Shown: positions 32,603 through 44,689 of the stretch, one piece after another
Layout of the letters: each line of letters starts with the position of its first letter
Numbering within the stretch: the first letter of the stretch is position 1
Origin: Tachypleus tridentatus
Taxonomy: Eukaryota; Arthropoda; Merostomata; Xiphosura; Limulidae
Length of the DNA stretch: 64,000 bases
Reading direction: 5' to 3'
NCBI RefSeq assembly: GCF_004210375.1
Contig: NC_134834.1
Coordinates: 143,315,009 to 143,379,008, forward strand
Made by a program: the position numbers and the translations under genes
The notes under the pieces: generated by a model
Database searches by the model: none
Seen by the model: the letters and a program-made list of their open reading frames with translations, nothing else
What the model was told of the DNA's origin: nothing

Positions 32603-33434
32603 GCAGAGATCTCGGCTCATAAACAAAACAAAATGCGGTCAGTTAAATATAGACGTAATAAAGATTACATTTTATTTATTTATTTGTGTGACTTGTTTTT
32701 CTTTAATGTCCGTGTTCAGAATATGAACCTGCTTCACTTAGATACCTGTTAGAGATCAGTGTTCCTGTTTTCACACATTTACACATAAATTATGTAAGTT
32801 ACTCTACATATTAAAATAAACGGTAGGTTTCACAGCATTATCTACACTAGCTTATTAAACAACCATTCGAATTATTCCAAGTATGATATAGCTCATTGTT
32901 ACAGTTTAGTATCCCCCCATTGAAGACCTAAACACTCAAAACTGTGTTTCGTCAACCATTAGACACCACATAGTTAGATTGTTAGCCCAATGCTTAACTT
33001 TTTGTTTAAGAACAAATAAACTGTAGTTAATAAGTGAAATTCAATGAAACTTATATAAATATTTAAAATGTATTAAAGTACTCAGTAATTAACATTCTAT
33101 AATATATAATTTAAATTTTATTTAAAAACCGATCAAAATGAGATTTTAATTCTATATTATATACAGTTGATCATTATGTATTTTAATACATCTTAAAGGA
33201 GTTATATTTTGCTGTGTTTTTTTTCTAGGTCTATTGTGGCGTGCTGGAACACAGCACAAACAGTTGTATATAAATAATTCGTAACAATTATTATACCAAC
33301 TCGTTGTTCTTATTACAAAAGACACGAAACTTGTGGTAATATTTTTCTGTCACTTTTTCAAGTTATTAAAAATTATTATTGTGTGTACCTTGGAAATCAA
33401 AGCTCACGCTCGTGTCTTACTAATACTTATTTCA
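32603..33434. other. Non-coding stretch
   Basis: AT-rich with no recognised element. Confidence 0.4.
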
Positions 33435-33863
33435 TTTCCTTTATTTCGTTGTAAGACTGATAATAATACGAAAACCAAGAACTATGTACTCAGACTTTAT
33501 AGTTTTTAATTACGTGTCTTAAGGTACTAATACATATTTCATTTCCTTTATTTCGATGTAGTTGTTGGTCTTTTGAATTAAGCACAAAGCTACACAATGG
33601 GCTCTCTGTGCTCTGCCCAACACGGGTATCGAAACCCGGTTTTTAGCGTTGTAAGTTCGCAGACATACCGCTGAGCCACTGGGGGGCATTTCGATGTAAG
33701 ATTGATAATAATACGGAAACCAAGAACTGTGTACTCAGACTTTATAGTTTTTAATTACGTGTCTTAGGGTACTAATATATATTTTATTTCCTTTATTTCA
33801 AAGTAAGACTGATAATAATAGGAAAACCAAGAACTGTGTACTCAGACTTTATAATTTTTAATT
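33435..33863. repeat. Three tandem copies of a 107-bp unit
   Basis: The phrase TTTCCTTTATTTC begins at 33435, 33542 and 33787. The first interval is 107 bases. The second is 245, which is 107 plus a 127-base SINE and its 11-base target duplication. The third unit stops after TTTTTAATTAC near 33863. Confidence 0.92.
33561..33687 (-). mobile_element. S2 SINE inside the tandem array
   Basis: Flanked by ATTTCGATGTA (33550-33560 and 33688-33698). The minus strand gives a GCCCCCCAGTGGCTCAGCGG head and GGGTTTCGATACCCG. It inserted after the array had expanded. Confidence 0.92.
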
Positions 33864-33889
33864 ACAAAGCCACACTCAATACCCTAAGA

Positions 33890-34610
33890 ATGACAGACTC
33901 ACTAGTGGCAGAACACTAATCTGATGGCAATATACTTTCTAACTAGTATTACGTAGAAAACGTATGGGCATGGGATTAGCAGTGTGATTCTTCAAAGACA
34001 CAGAACCAATAGATACAAAAATTCTAAATTCCTCCCTAACTACATCAATACTTTTGTCAGTGGCTAAATCAACAAAATGAGGTGGCCTGGTGAAACTACG
34101 TCCTAATGTGGACATTGACGCACTGGATGTTATCTCCTTTTATATTTGTTTTTCAAACACCAACAACCAGGCATAACATGACCAGGTTTTTTACATAAAT
34201 GCGAGACAGGTTTCGATGAAGTTTACGCTGACTGTCCGAAGATTTCAAACTAGAGGAGCAGGAATTTTTAGAAGAATCATCAACTTTGTGGATTGAATAT
34301 ATATACAGGTTTTTGTTTTGTTTTTCTGCTGAGGTGACGCGAATTTCTTTTTATGAAAAGTTATTTTATGTATTAAAATGTAATCATCAGAAAGAGCAGC
34401 TGCTTCCCGTAGTGTTTCAACTTTCTTTTCATCCAAATAAGTTTTGGGTCGTCACTTGTACAGCGTTTAAATTCCTCAATTAGACGTAATTGTTTTATTT
34501 TGTCGAAATTGTTGCCATTATGAGTAGAATTACACCATCGATCAATATAAACCTCTGTTTCTCTGGCGAAGTTCATATAAGTTTGACTATCTTGCTTATT
34601 GTAACTTCGA
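33890..34610 (-). pseudogene. LTR retrotransposon gag-protease remnant
   Basis: Read leftward, the SCAN-like gag part includes FARETEVYIDRWCNST, LRLIEEFKRCTSDDPK and, after a shift, DEKKVETLREAAALSDDYIL. A broken zinc knuckle (LCKKPGHVMPGC, about 34180) and a retroviral-type protease stretch (GSVSLKNHTANPMPIRFLRN, about 34000-33940) follow. This order fits a Ty3/Gypsy-like element whose RT and LTRs are missing. Several stops and shifts make it inactive. Confidence 0.6.
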
Positions 34611-34649
34611 AACTTTTAGCGATAAGCCTCTAGTACTAATTCTTCGGAA

Positions 34650-34840
34650 CCACATACGATTGAAAACTAAATTGGAATAAACATATAAATGATGTCAAAA
34701 ACAAAGCAAAGAACTGTGTAAATTATATTAAGAATCTGACAGGACATAACAAAGGTACATTATCAAAAACATTCTTAAAATCTATACGATATATGTTAGA
34801 TTAATACTGGAATGCCCTTGTACATCCTTGTACGATGCTA
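34650..34840 (+). pseudogene. Jockey-like LINE RT fragment
   Basis: INDVKNKAKNCVNYIKNLTG and GTLSKTFLKSIRYML are similar in layout to the thumb region of the LINE at 11007-12705 (LTWKK...INKKRISYLKTITGK, then IYKAYIRPLIEYG). Confidence 0.55.
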
Positions 34841-36330
34841 CGTATTATCATTTATTTCGGACAAGTGGCCGATTTATTATGTCATGTGCGTTACATATCA
34901 CTATTTCAATTTAAAATTTTAATTTGAATTCAGTAGGTAATTAAATGTTAATATGTATCAAGTTTATAATATTTGGAAATATGATTCATACACAATTTTC
35001 TTTTTTAATATACGAACAAAAAGAACACAATTTATAATAACGGTTATTAGTAAAAGTTATTACAAATGATGGTTTATATACAGGAGGTTTACAAGCTTAC
35101 AAACAATACTGAGTCTTATATCCAGTCTAGAACTGAATATTTTATCAACGATTAATTCTGAGTTGATATTTTCATACCTCGCTTCAACTAAAGACATCTT
35201 CTCTCGGCTAACCTTACATGCTTACTCCTTCCGGCGAAGATATTTAATGTCCTATTAGAAATAATAACGTCCGAAGTAATTCACTGCAGTTGAATGGTTT
35301 GTAATATTCGAAATCTATAAATATTTCTGGTCCAATTCTGTAGTTTTCGATTAATAGGCGTTAATTACAGTTATAACTTCCTAGGCCTACAGCACACTAA
35401 CTGTAGCTAATAATAATAATAATAATCTTTGTCTCTCGGCACGTCAGTTTTTATATGCTACTCACATGAAGCTCTAGAACATTCACCAAAGTTCGCTTCT
35501 CGATTGTACTGTCAATCACTAGTATTACATATATACCTGGTACATTGTTGATTCTTATTCAAGGGTCTTCTACAAATTTCGAGAACAGGTGGGACTTTCG
35601 CAATACACAGTCAATAATATAGGTCATATGCCAAAAAATAATGAAACAAGCGTAGGCACTAGAATAAACGTATAACGGCAAATATGTTACAACAATTATA
35701 TTACAGAATATAATCAAAATAAACAGTAATCTACATAAAACAAAATACCAGTTTCAGCATACCGCTTACCAAGAAGCACAGCAGCAAACTTTCTTCACAA
35801 ATATTCAAACATACCGTACACAACTGAGAGATTTCAGCATATGAAAAGGTTTTTATTTCCATAAACATCCAAACAAGAATAATCTGTTGACAGATTACTT
35901 GATGGAATAATACCTCTTTCTGTTAAACAACTGCATTAACTATAATAAATAAGCCACTAGTACTTACAATATCTCATTATAATAAAATATTATGTCTGTG
36001 TTGAAGGGTATACATGTAAATACACTACAAGTAAGTTAAACCAGTGAAAAGTGCGCGATTAAATATGGAACTGTTAGAAAGTGTGCAGGACAATAGGACT
36101 GATCTGGTTGTTAATGACGTGTTATTCACGTACAGGTGTTAAAAGTGGCCCTATGAAAATGTCCAATGAAGCATACCAATGCATACCCGGCCCTCGTATA
36201 AACACATTGGCATTTACTGAACCGAAAACAAACAACTCGACACGAGAGGGTAAATGGTCAAAAATGTACCTAATTCACTGAAAGGTAGTGATTGAAATAA
36301 CAACAAAGACTTTGATTGACTGATGTTGCC
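34841..36330. other. Non-coding stretch
   Basis: AT-rich with a (TAA)n run at 35406-35426. I see no exon. Confidence 0.4.
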
Positions 36331-36373
36331 GGCCCGGCATGGCCAAGTGGATTAAGGCGTTCGACTTGTAATC
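36331..36373 (+). mobile_element. S1 SINE head only
   Basis: GGCCCGGCATGGCCAAGTGG through GACTTGTAATCT, then it stops abruptly. A 43-base 3'-truncated copy. Confidence 0.75.
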
Positions 36374-36897
36374 TTTCTGGACGTCTGCTTTTCTAGAAGG
36401 AAAGCAACAGAAACTTTGGGAAATATCTGTTTAAGGTGATCATTCCGTTGTAAAAGATGAAAATGCTTTGTTTTTCAGAATGCGCGAAACGTTTCTGAGT
36501 TTAAAGTGATAGGTAATAACAAAAGGAATTATATTTGAAACTTTAGTGTTACCCTGTTTTAGAACGTTTTCCCGCCAAGTGTCGTCAGCTTTCTTTATCT
36601 ATATGTTAGTTTCAGTATCTTTATATCCGCTTTGCAAAACGGTTTGTTTTCGATTGTTGGTGTGTTTTCTGTAAGCTGTTTCATCTGAATAGATCTTCTT
36701 TGTGGTCGTATTGAAAAACCAGCTTTTACAACTAATCCCTGTAAAACCTCATACGTAGAAACGTTGTGTAGATAGAATATATTTTTCATTTGGACAGCCG
36801 GTTTTGAATCAGTTAAAGAATTTATCTGATATTCAAATACTTTTTTGCAAAACAATCAATTTTACCTTTAATTACTCTTATCTAGTAAAGGATGTGT

Positions 36898-36974
36898 GCT
36901 TGGGTGTTTTTCTTATAGCAAAGCCACATTGGGGAATCGAACTCTCGATTTTAGCGTTGCAAATCCGTAGGCTA
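36898..36974 (-). mobile_element. S3 SINE fragment
   Basis: CTTATAGCAAAGCCACATTG and GGGGAATCGAACTCTCGATT. The middle and the head are missing. Confidence 0.7.
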
Positions 36975-37127
36975 AGAACAGAAAATCGGAAGATCAAAGA
37001 CCTTAGAATGAAGGAAATCTGTTCAGATGAAACTATTTACACATTCATTCTGAATGATTATAATAAATCCCAACATGGCAATCAGAGTTAATATCCTTGT
37101 GCTGATTGTCAATTTAAAAAATCAGTT

Positions 37128-37320
37128 TAGACAGACCAATTTGTCTCTGTGTGTGTGTGTGTGTATGTGTATATAGACAGGCCAGTTTGACAATACATTT
37201 TTAAATAGACCAGTTTGACAGTATATTTTTTAGATAAGCCAGTTTGACAATATTTTTATACATAGATGAGTTCGACAGCAGTTTTATACATAGGTGCGTT
37301 TGACAGAATATATATATATA
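37128..37320. repeat. 28-bp minisatellite
   Basis: Units with the core CAGTTTGACAAT begin near 37183, 37211, 37240, 37268 and 37296, a spacing of 28-29 bases. An earlier relic (AGACCAATTTG) lies at about 37135, with a (TG)n run between. The array ends in a (TA)n run. Confidence 0.8.
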
Positions 37321-37330
37321 TAAGTAGATT

Positions 37331-37361
37331 ATTTATATGCAAAAACGGCTCGTTTGGGTTA
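37331..37361 (-). mobile_element. Fragment of the 4504-type Penelope insertion
   Basis: TATATGCAAAAACGGCTCGT and TTGGGTTA are the reverse complement of 4632-4660. Confidence 0.7.
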
Positions 37362-37408
37362 GTTGGACAATATATTTTCTTCCCTCTAAAAATTATATCC
37401 ATCGGAAC

Positions 37409-37512
37409 GATGATAAGCCCAAGGATTTACAACTGTAAAATAAGGGATTCGATTCCCCTCGGTGGACACAGCAGATAGTGCGATGTAGCCTTCATATAAG
37501 AAAACAAATACA
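37409..37512 (+). mobile_element. S3 SINE
   Basis: GGATTTACAACTGTAAAATA, GGGATTCGATTCCCCTCGGT and CACAGCAGATAGTGC. The head is eroded. Confidence 0.8.
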
Positions 37513-37899
37513 CAAACCCATTATGATAAAAATTTAGTGTAATGGAACTTATTTCAGGGCATTTCTTGGCTCATGGAAATACTTAGTAATGTCACGCATA
37601 ATCCTTTTATCTAATTAAATCCACCATCAAAATATTTCGGACATGGGGTAGATGGTCTCCTTAAAATCCTGATATATATTGCAATATGTTTGCCCAACGA
37701 TAATGTATCAAACCTAGTCATACCCCTGCCAGAATATTAGTGTTATTAAAGTGCAATATCGGTGAAGCGACCGACATGTGAGATTTGCTTCTTACTTCCT
37801 TACCGTGCAGAGGGACTATGAACAAATTAACCTTCAATTCAAAGTAGTGGAGACGTTAGGCTAAGAGAGTTTGCAACTGACAATCAAAATACTAAAATT
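37513..37899. other. Non-coding stretch
   Basis: Nothing recognised. Confidence 0.4.
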
Positions 37900-38335
37900 A
37901 TTTATAAAATTAATGAAACAACTGTCACGACTTCTATATTGGAAAACAAACAGAAAATTGAAACTAGATTCAAAGAACCAAATAAATCGCACATTTTTAC
38001 TTCAAATCAAATAAGCACAGCATAACCATACAAAACACCTAGATACTGAGTGAGGAAACAAATATAAACAAATGCAAAATCAAAAACCTCTACTTATACA
38101 ACAACTCAAACCAATATAAGGGAACAGCTTTATACCTATATTAATTAATAGCCTAACATCTAACTGTAACGCCCCTTCATTCTCTTACATGTTTACATTC
38201 TCGTCCCTAATACATGTGCCCAGCAACGATCAGTTGTCACCTGAAGATGGCCCAAGAAAATTGAAACGTATTTCTGTGCTTTGTTTTAATTAAAGTTTTA
38301 ATACCCATACCAGTCGTCTTTAGAATATACTATTT
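37900..38335 (+). pseudogene. Penelope-like 3' end with GIY-YIG remnant
   Basis: ETRFKEPNKSHIF, a stretch like KHSITIQNTQ, and SEETNINKCKIKNLYLYN are the distal part of the endonuclease. The family end follows with CACCTGAAGATGGCCC and TTGAAACG (38235-38270), then TTTTAATTAAAGTTTTAATA and CCCATACCAGTCGTC. The hammerhead helix II is lost here. It is homologous to the minus-strand half at 15436-15900. Confidence 0.75.
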
Positions 38336-38469
38336 AGTTCATTTTGTGACTTAATATTTAGCGATTGTTTAGTTTTTGAGACAGGAATGTTAAGACGAAT
38401 TGTTCTAAAAATGCAAGTTGTTAAAATTTTCGTTACGCCATTTGTACAAATTGTAGCTTTTCTTTGTAA

Positions 38470-39769
38470 TTGCATCGTTGCCTAAAATTTACTAATATTG
38501 TTTATTCCAATTTTTACTTATTATCTCAACTCCCGGGGAGGCGTGAAACATTCGGCATAAAAACTTTTTTAATTCATTCATCTGATGAATTGCAGACAAA
38601 AGTCTTAACAGATCTATGCCAAACCAGCATTTTACTCTCCTGTAATACTTTCTGCAAAATTCTTTGACATCTTTCATGAAATGGCTCAATCCACTGTTTA
38701 TTATCGTGCCATTCAAGTCTTTATATTTATCTGTTGCCTTACCATTTGTAACTCGCCAACTGCTTTGAAGAAACTACTCAAAAAATTCACAGGCAAATAC
38801 TTTAAGTAGCACAATCAGCAACGAAATAATTCGATCACTCATGATTATGTAAGGATGGTTATTCTGTTATACCCATACAATCTCTGTTTTCCTTGTTTAA
38901 AAATATCCAACCAATTAATAATTGTCACTTCCATCTGGTTTGTCTTTACAAGTTCAATAACTGGGCAGAAAGAACTTTTACGTTTGTATATCTGTTGCGA
39001 TGGATTACGCATAACTACAGAATAATAGAAGTATTCCTTTTTCTCTTCTTTCCATACCACCAATCCAACGGATCAATACAGACTTTAATAGGTGGTGCAA
39101 GAGACATATACCAACATCTGTGGATGACACAACATAGCTCAGCAGAACACATATTTGTCTACCTTGTCTGCTAAAGTGATTTTTCTGCTTTAGCTTTAGA
39201 CTTGTAGATATTTCTTTATTGCTCTGCCTTCACAGCTTACCTGTTTAAAAACTATCTCATCTACACACACATTAGTGAACTATTCACTTACGAATACCTT
39301 AGAATCTATCTTCTTTAAGTTCGATGTGTGTCATCTTGATGGGCAGTTTCCATAGTTAATCTTTTAAGTTTTTCCTATCATTAGCACGAATATGTCATTT
39401 TAGTGTTACACTTTCTTTACGTTTTATTTTCCCCACCTACTGCATATGAACGTCAGATTGGAATCGACAGACAGTGTTACCATTACTATATACTCTTCTG
39501 AGGAATATTAGATTCTACCATAAAAAGCTTAGATATTTTCTTTTGTCTCCATTTCTTGGACACTGTGTCTCGTGAACATCAATATAAAGTGGTGATTAAA
39601 CTTGTAGAGACTTTTGTAATGTAGTGGTAACCATGTACCCTGTTAGTACTCTCTAAGGTGGATCTAGTCTGCTTCTTCTTTTTAAAACATCACCAAGTAG
39701 TATATGGTGGCAATGAAACTAAATTTTTCAACATTTCTGCTTGAAGCTGTTCACGTGTTCATATGTCAC
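38470..39769 (-). other. Possible decayed coding tract, left part
   Basis: Minus-strand frames contain FHERCQRILQKVLQESKML-like text (about 38690-38610) and YVVSSTDVGICLLHHLLK (about 39140-39090). I cannot name a family. It may belong with 40100-41210 as one element split by the S1 SINE. Confidence 0.25.
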
Positions 39770-40055
39770 GGCCCGGCATGGCCAAGCGTATTAAGGCGTG
39801 CGACTCGTAATCTGAGGGTCACGGGTTCGCATCCCCGTCGCGCCAAACATGCTCGCCCTTTCAGCCGTGGGGGCGTTATAATGTGACGGTCAATCCCACT
39901 ATTCATTGGTAAAAGAGTAGCCCAAGAGTTGGCGGTGGGTGGTGAAGACTAGCTGCCTTCCCTCTAGTCTTACACTGCTAAATTAGGGACGGCTAGCACA
40001 GATAGCCCTCGAGTAGCTTTGTGCGAAATTCCAAAAACAAAACAAAACAAACAAA
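39770..40055 (+). mobile_element. S1 tRNA-derived SINE, reference copy
   Basis: A complete copy flanked by CATATGTCAC (39760-39769 and 40056-40065). The head is GGCCCGGCATGGCCAAGCG. Box A-like sequence is near TGGCCAAGCG and box B-like is GGGTTCGCATCCCC, as in RNA polymerase III tRNA promoters. The roughly 190-base body contains GCTCGCCCTTTCAGCCGTGG and GGTGGGTGGTGAAGACTAGC. The tail is AAAACAAAACAAAACAAAC-like. It would depend on a LINE partner for reverse transcription; which one is not visible. Confidence 0.93.
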
Positions 40056-40099
40056 CATATGTCACATGTGTTTCTGACGTCCCTCTTTCCTAAAATAAA

Positions 40100-41210
40100 A
40101 TAATTCATGCCAGATTCTTTCTCTAACCACCTGTTTTGAGGCACCATTTCGCCAAATGGAACAAAACCAGCAGCATCATTCATCCCTAAAGTCGTACTTG
40201 GTGTGTTGACAGCGGGGCACAAGTGGTAAAATGACAACATTTTATTATTCGCTTTTTCTGTGGTTGAGGACGAGACTGATGTTTTTCACAATCTGGTCAT
40301 CGAATTCAGTTACGTGATTTCCCTTAAAAATGTAAGCAATGTAATGCTTTACAGTCATATCCTTTGTGGACAATGGTAGATACCACCTAATACTGAAAAG
40401 TTATACATTTCTTTGCGGTTAAAACTTCTTCCAGATCACCAAAGTTTTGCAGATCCTTCAACTGGATATGAGCATTCCTTCCTACAATCATCGTTTTATT
40501 TAAAAAAATAACTTAGCATATTATCCATTCCACAGCTGTATCCCTTCAGTTGCTTGTTCGTGAAGCGATCACAGTCAATGGATGTTGTCCTTGACAGAAT
40601 CTTCAAATTGCTTACGAATGTTTTTAACTGCATCAGACTCATTAAGGGTAATCGTTACTAATGGAATGTTTTGTTGACATCTCTGCTGGTCCCCACACCG
40701 AAAACATGTAATGACCTCAGGGGTGTACATTGTGATGATTGGGATCGCGGTACTGTCCATTCCTTGAGTGTTAAAATTCGCTTCTATGAACTGTGAGTAA
40801 AATTCGCTAGCATTCTGTTGACAAGCAGTGTATAGGAAGAAGACCCCAACTTTCGTCAATCACCTTAGTGGTCCAATGAATACTGTCAATTGGTTCTGTT
40901 ACGTTTGAATCAGGGATGTTGAAAAACCTATTCAGAACTTCAAACGTTTCAATATTTCTCCAACATAAGTGACTTTCACTGCTTGTACAAGAGATGAAAA
41001 CCACCAATAATGTTTAATGTTGGGGATCCCACGCTTTGAAAGTGGCTGACAAGTGTTGCAAATAAACTTTTGGTCCTCTATCGACTGCTTTCTGTCGAGT
41101 GATGCTAGGTAACTGAAGTGCTTTAAATAAAGATCATTCTTAGCATTCGTTACATTGAACTTAAGTAACACTGCCGTTTTCCTCTTTGCAAATGCAAAAC
41201 ATTTCATTTT
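40100..41210 (-). pseudogene. Decayed coding tract of unknown class
   Basis: Several long minus-strand frames follow each other: KCFAFAKRKTAVLLKFNVTN and FICNTCQPLSKRGIPNIK (41207-41040), EFYSQFIEANFNTQGMDSTA and EVITCFRCGDQQRCQQNIP (40859-40670), then FYHLCPAVNTPSTTLGMNDA and AGFVPFGEMVPQNRWLEKES (40240-40110). The CNTC...GIPN pattern recalls the segment before the helicase-like domain of Helitron Rep proteins, and the two Cys pairs fit a DNA-binding element protein, but the rest does not align in my reading. I leave it unassigned. Confidence 0.35.
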
Positions 41211-41292
41211 AAGGCGATGTCGACATGGATCTCTTCAATACTATGCCCAGTTAATGAAGACTTAAACAGTACTCCTCACTTTGATCCTTAGA

Positions 41293-41334
41293 TTGGGAGT
41301 TGAGCACCCTAACCAACTGGCTATGCCGGGCCGA
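41293..41334 (-). mobile_element. S1-like tRNA head fragment
   Basis: The minus strand reads CGGCCCGGCATAGCCAGTTG, then GTTAGGGTGCTCAACTC. This is the S1 head with a different anticodon-arm region, only about 42 bases. Confidence 0.6.
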
Positions 41335-41449
41335 ATTTAATAGAAAGGATTGAACTGAAGTCTAATAGTAATAGTAACATTCGCGCATCTCCATCGATCA
41401 TTTCACTTCATGAACGTAAAAGTAGTTTATAATATGTTTAAACATATTT

Positions 41450-41724
41450 GTTGTTGTTTTTTTTAACTTCGCGCAAAGCTACACGAGGGCTGTCTGCACT
41501 GGCCGTTCCTAATTTAGCAGTGCAAGACTAGAGGAAAGATAGCTAGTCATCACCACCCACCGTCAACTCTTGGGTTACTTTTTTACCAACGAATAGTGGT
41601 ATTGACCGTCACATTATAACGCCCCCACAGCTGAAAGAGCAAGCATATTTGGTGTGACGGGGATTCGAACCCGCAACCTTCGGATTACGAGTCAAGTGCC
41701 TTGACCCTTGGCCATGCCGGGCTC
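41450..41724 (-). mobile_element. S1 SINE
   Basis: Full length in reverse, with GGGGATTCGAACCCGCAACC box-B region and GGCCATGCCGGGCTC head. Confidence 0.9.
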
Positions 41725-44689
41725 TTAAGTATTTTTATTACTCAAACTAAAAACTTAACATTCCACCCTTTATTCAAGTCTTATTTATAATAATATCTTT
41801 GAAGTGTCAGTGTTAAGCAACTATTGCATTGAAGACAGGCATGCATGTAATACTTTCATCAGTATCTGGTAGTGAAGTAACTGAAAACAGTATATAAGGA
41901 ATGAAGTAATAAGTCAGTAGAAGTATGTTATGTAAGGCATTGTTTTAACTTTCAAGCATTTTAAATAGTGTTAATTAACTTGGAAAAAGATCCAATTTAG
42001 TGGGTGCAGCTTAACATTATTGAAAAATGGTATTGTAACACCCCCCCATTTATCTATAAAGTGTGAAATTGAAAAACATAAGTTTCGAATAAAGAGAAAA
42101 TTTGAAGAACAACTTCATCTTAAAATAAGGTATTTGTTTCAAGTGAAAATATGATATTTATTGGGGAAACTTGCCAGCCACTTTATATGCAAGATTCATC
42201 ACTATCAAACACTTAAATTTATAATTTTTAATGTTGTAGCAAATGAAAAATGCTATTTGATTTTTAAAGTTTAGCTTTTAGAAGAACATTCCATTTAAGT
42301 ATTCATACCGACATAATAATGAAACAAAATGTTTTCTTTTTTTTTTCATTTTTTGTCACTGGCTATAAAACCAACTATATCTATACTTACAGCTAACCGA
42401 CAGAGAGATGCGAACCTATATTAAAATTCTTTCTGAAGTACCATGTTCCAGTACAAGCAGGAACTTGTTTCATGAAAAGCGATTACATTGAAAGAAGGTA
42501 AGTTAATGAGAAAAATTGCTTGAGACGGTGAGATACAAAAATATCCATAAGGGTAAACTCATCAAGAAGATAAAAGAGCAAGGCTTAAACAAAAGTGAAT
42601 ATGAATCCATCAGAAACGATTTTTTTTCATGGTTTCATGGAACTTTTGATAAAAGACACACCTGAGAATTAAAGAAGTGACACAACGTAGTATACATTAT
42701 TCAAAGAGGTAAATAGTTGTCTATGACCATTTATTTTTGTCCACAAAAACTTACAGATACCTGAATCAGATGATTGGACTGCCTCATTCTTCATAACTAT
42801 ATCCTTGGAAGAACCTGTGTAAAAGTGTGAATCAAATCTTTTGAAGGAAAATAAAATGTTTTAACTTGTGACAAAGGAAAAAGGTAACAGTAAAATCAGA
42901 CATGAAATATTGTACAGTAATTGATTCAGTCCGTAGCTTTGCAAATGCAAATTGATTTGGATATTGCTATAAGAAATACTTTGGTTTTATAGATTATGGT
43001 GGAACTATACTTGATCAGGTTGAAGAGCTTGTTTCAGAAGCACTTGTCTTTCTAATTGTTGGTTTGACTGCTTACTCTTTGTTGTTAAAATATATAGTAA
43101 GGTTTAAAGTTAACTTGTTACAATATCATTAAACTTGCACGATATGTTACATGTGATGGAGTTTGAGGTAGTATTTCCAAGCTAAGAATCTTGGCTTGTA
43201 AGCTTAGAAATTCTGCAAAAGATACTGATGGGTCATTCCTTCATCTTCGGAAAGGATATATATCTTAAAATTGTGTGGAAATGCTCTATAAGAATAAATA
43301 TCATTCACAAAGCAAGAAATAAAAACTGAATGAAAGTATTTGGAAAGTTTGTGAAATAATAAAGACTCAATTTCAGTGACAAATGAAGTCTCAGGCATAT
43401 CAGTTAGACAAAAAGCCAAAGCTTCTCTTGAATACTATAAATTTATATCCTCAGTGATTCGGGCTATTCATTTTTTTAGGGTATGATTTTAAACGTCTAT
43501 ATTTTTATATGTATTTACTAACGGAAATTCAAATAGTTTTATCTATTTTATTACTGATACTATAACATGATTTATTGACTAAGCATATATATATATTTCA
43601 ATTTTCTTATCTGCAAACACTTAGTTCCTTGTTTTTTACTGTACAGTTTGCTGAGTTTCCCATAAATATCTCTTTCTTTTTCGTTTGAGAGCTTTGTTTT
43701 AATTTTAATTATTACAGTTAATTTTTACCAATGTATTTCAAATGTCTCAATTTGAAAATTGTGTGTTGTTTCATTTAACCTTGTTTTTGTAGCAAGTATT
43801 TGGTGCAAAGTTACTGTTCAATATATAGCACATTTCTGTCAACACGAGCGTTTTATAGCTCTATTAACGTTAGATGTTTCTTTCTGTAATGACTTTTATT
43901 GTATGTAAACTATTTGTTCATAATTTTCAAATATGCTTCGAATTTATTTCATGTTTGCCCCCACACAATTCGTCAGTTATTTTTGACATTGGTGGTTTTT
44001 CATTTTACTGACAACTCCCTACATATGGTTATTAAATGGTCGATACTTTTAATTTACCGTTATAATTCAAACAATACTTTGGAAATAATATGTAATTAAA
44101 ATTCTTAATTTCGAATGAAATGGAAACTGACTTAGGCACTGCATACTCGATAGATAACAGAACTTCATGCTGTCAGTTTGAGAACTTACGTTAAAAACGT
44201 TATGAAAAGGTATTATCTTCCATTGATCTATATTATTGAATGAACGTCATGTGGCGTTAAATTCTTATTTATTTAGCTTCGGAAAATTTGTTCTAAATTA
44301 TTAGCATATTTTCTAAAACGATTAACCATATTATAATAACATATAATAAAATCAAACTTTATCTTTTCCCCAGAATTTCACAAAAACATTTTTTGTATAT
44401 ATTCTAGTATCAGTTGCAAGTGACCCTTGATTAGAATTTGAAATTATACATATTATGTTCAAATCTACTTCTTGATAAAGCCGTAAACAGTTCATCACGT
44501 GAAACTTTGGTTGTGGAAGAAATGTTCCTACTCTGTCAAATCCCTGACCACACTATTTATTAATATTGTTGGCAAAGAAATGGAGGGCTAGGGACAAGTC
44601 CATACATGTATAACATTTTATAACATTTCATAAAAACTGCTAACAAAAGTTTTTACCAAATGAAAAAAAACAAAAAAAACTTTATCTCT
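41725..44689. other. Non-coding stretch, one unexplained open frame
   Basis: The minus frame 43204-43440 reads LTDMPETSFVTEIESLLFHK and LSKYFHSVFISCFVNDIYSY. It has protein-like composition but no family I know. The remainder shows nothing I can name. Confidence 0.35.

Noticed and set aside
32510-32752. 80-residue frame
   Set aside because: The first third is the inverted-repeat hairpin read through, and the rest has no recognisable composition.
39704-39886. 60-residue plus-strand frame
   Set aside because: It reads into the S1 SINE head. Similar SINE-derived frames at 6146, 26054, 26158, 29530, 29619, 37266 and 45528 were dropped for the same reason.
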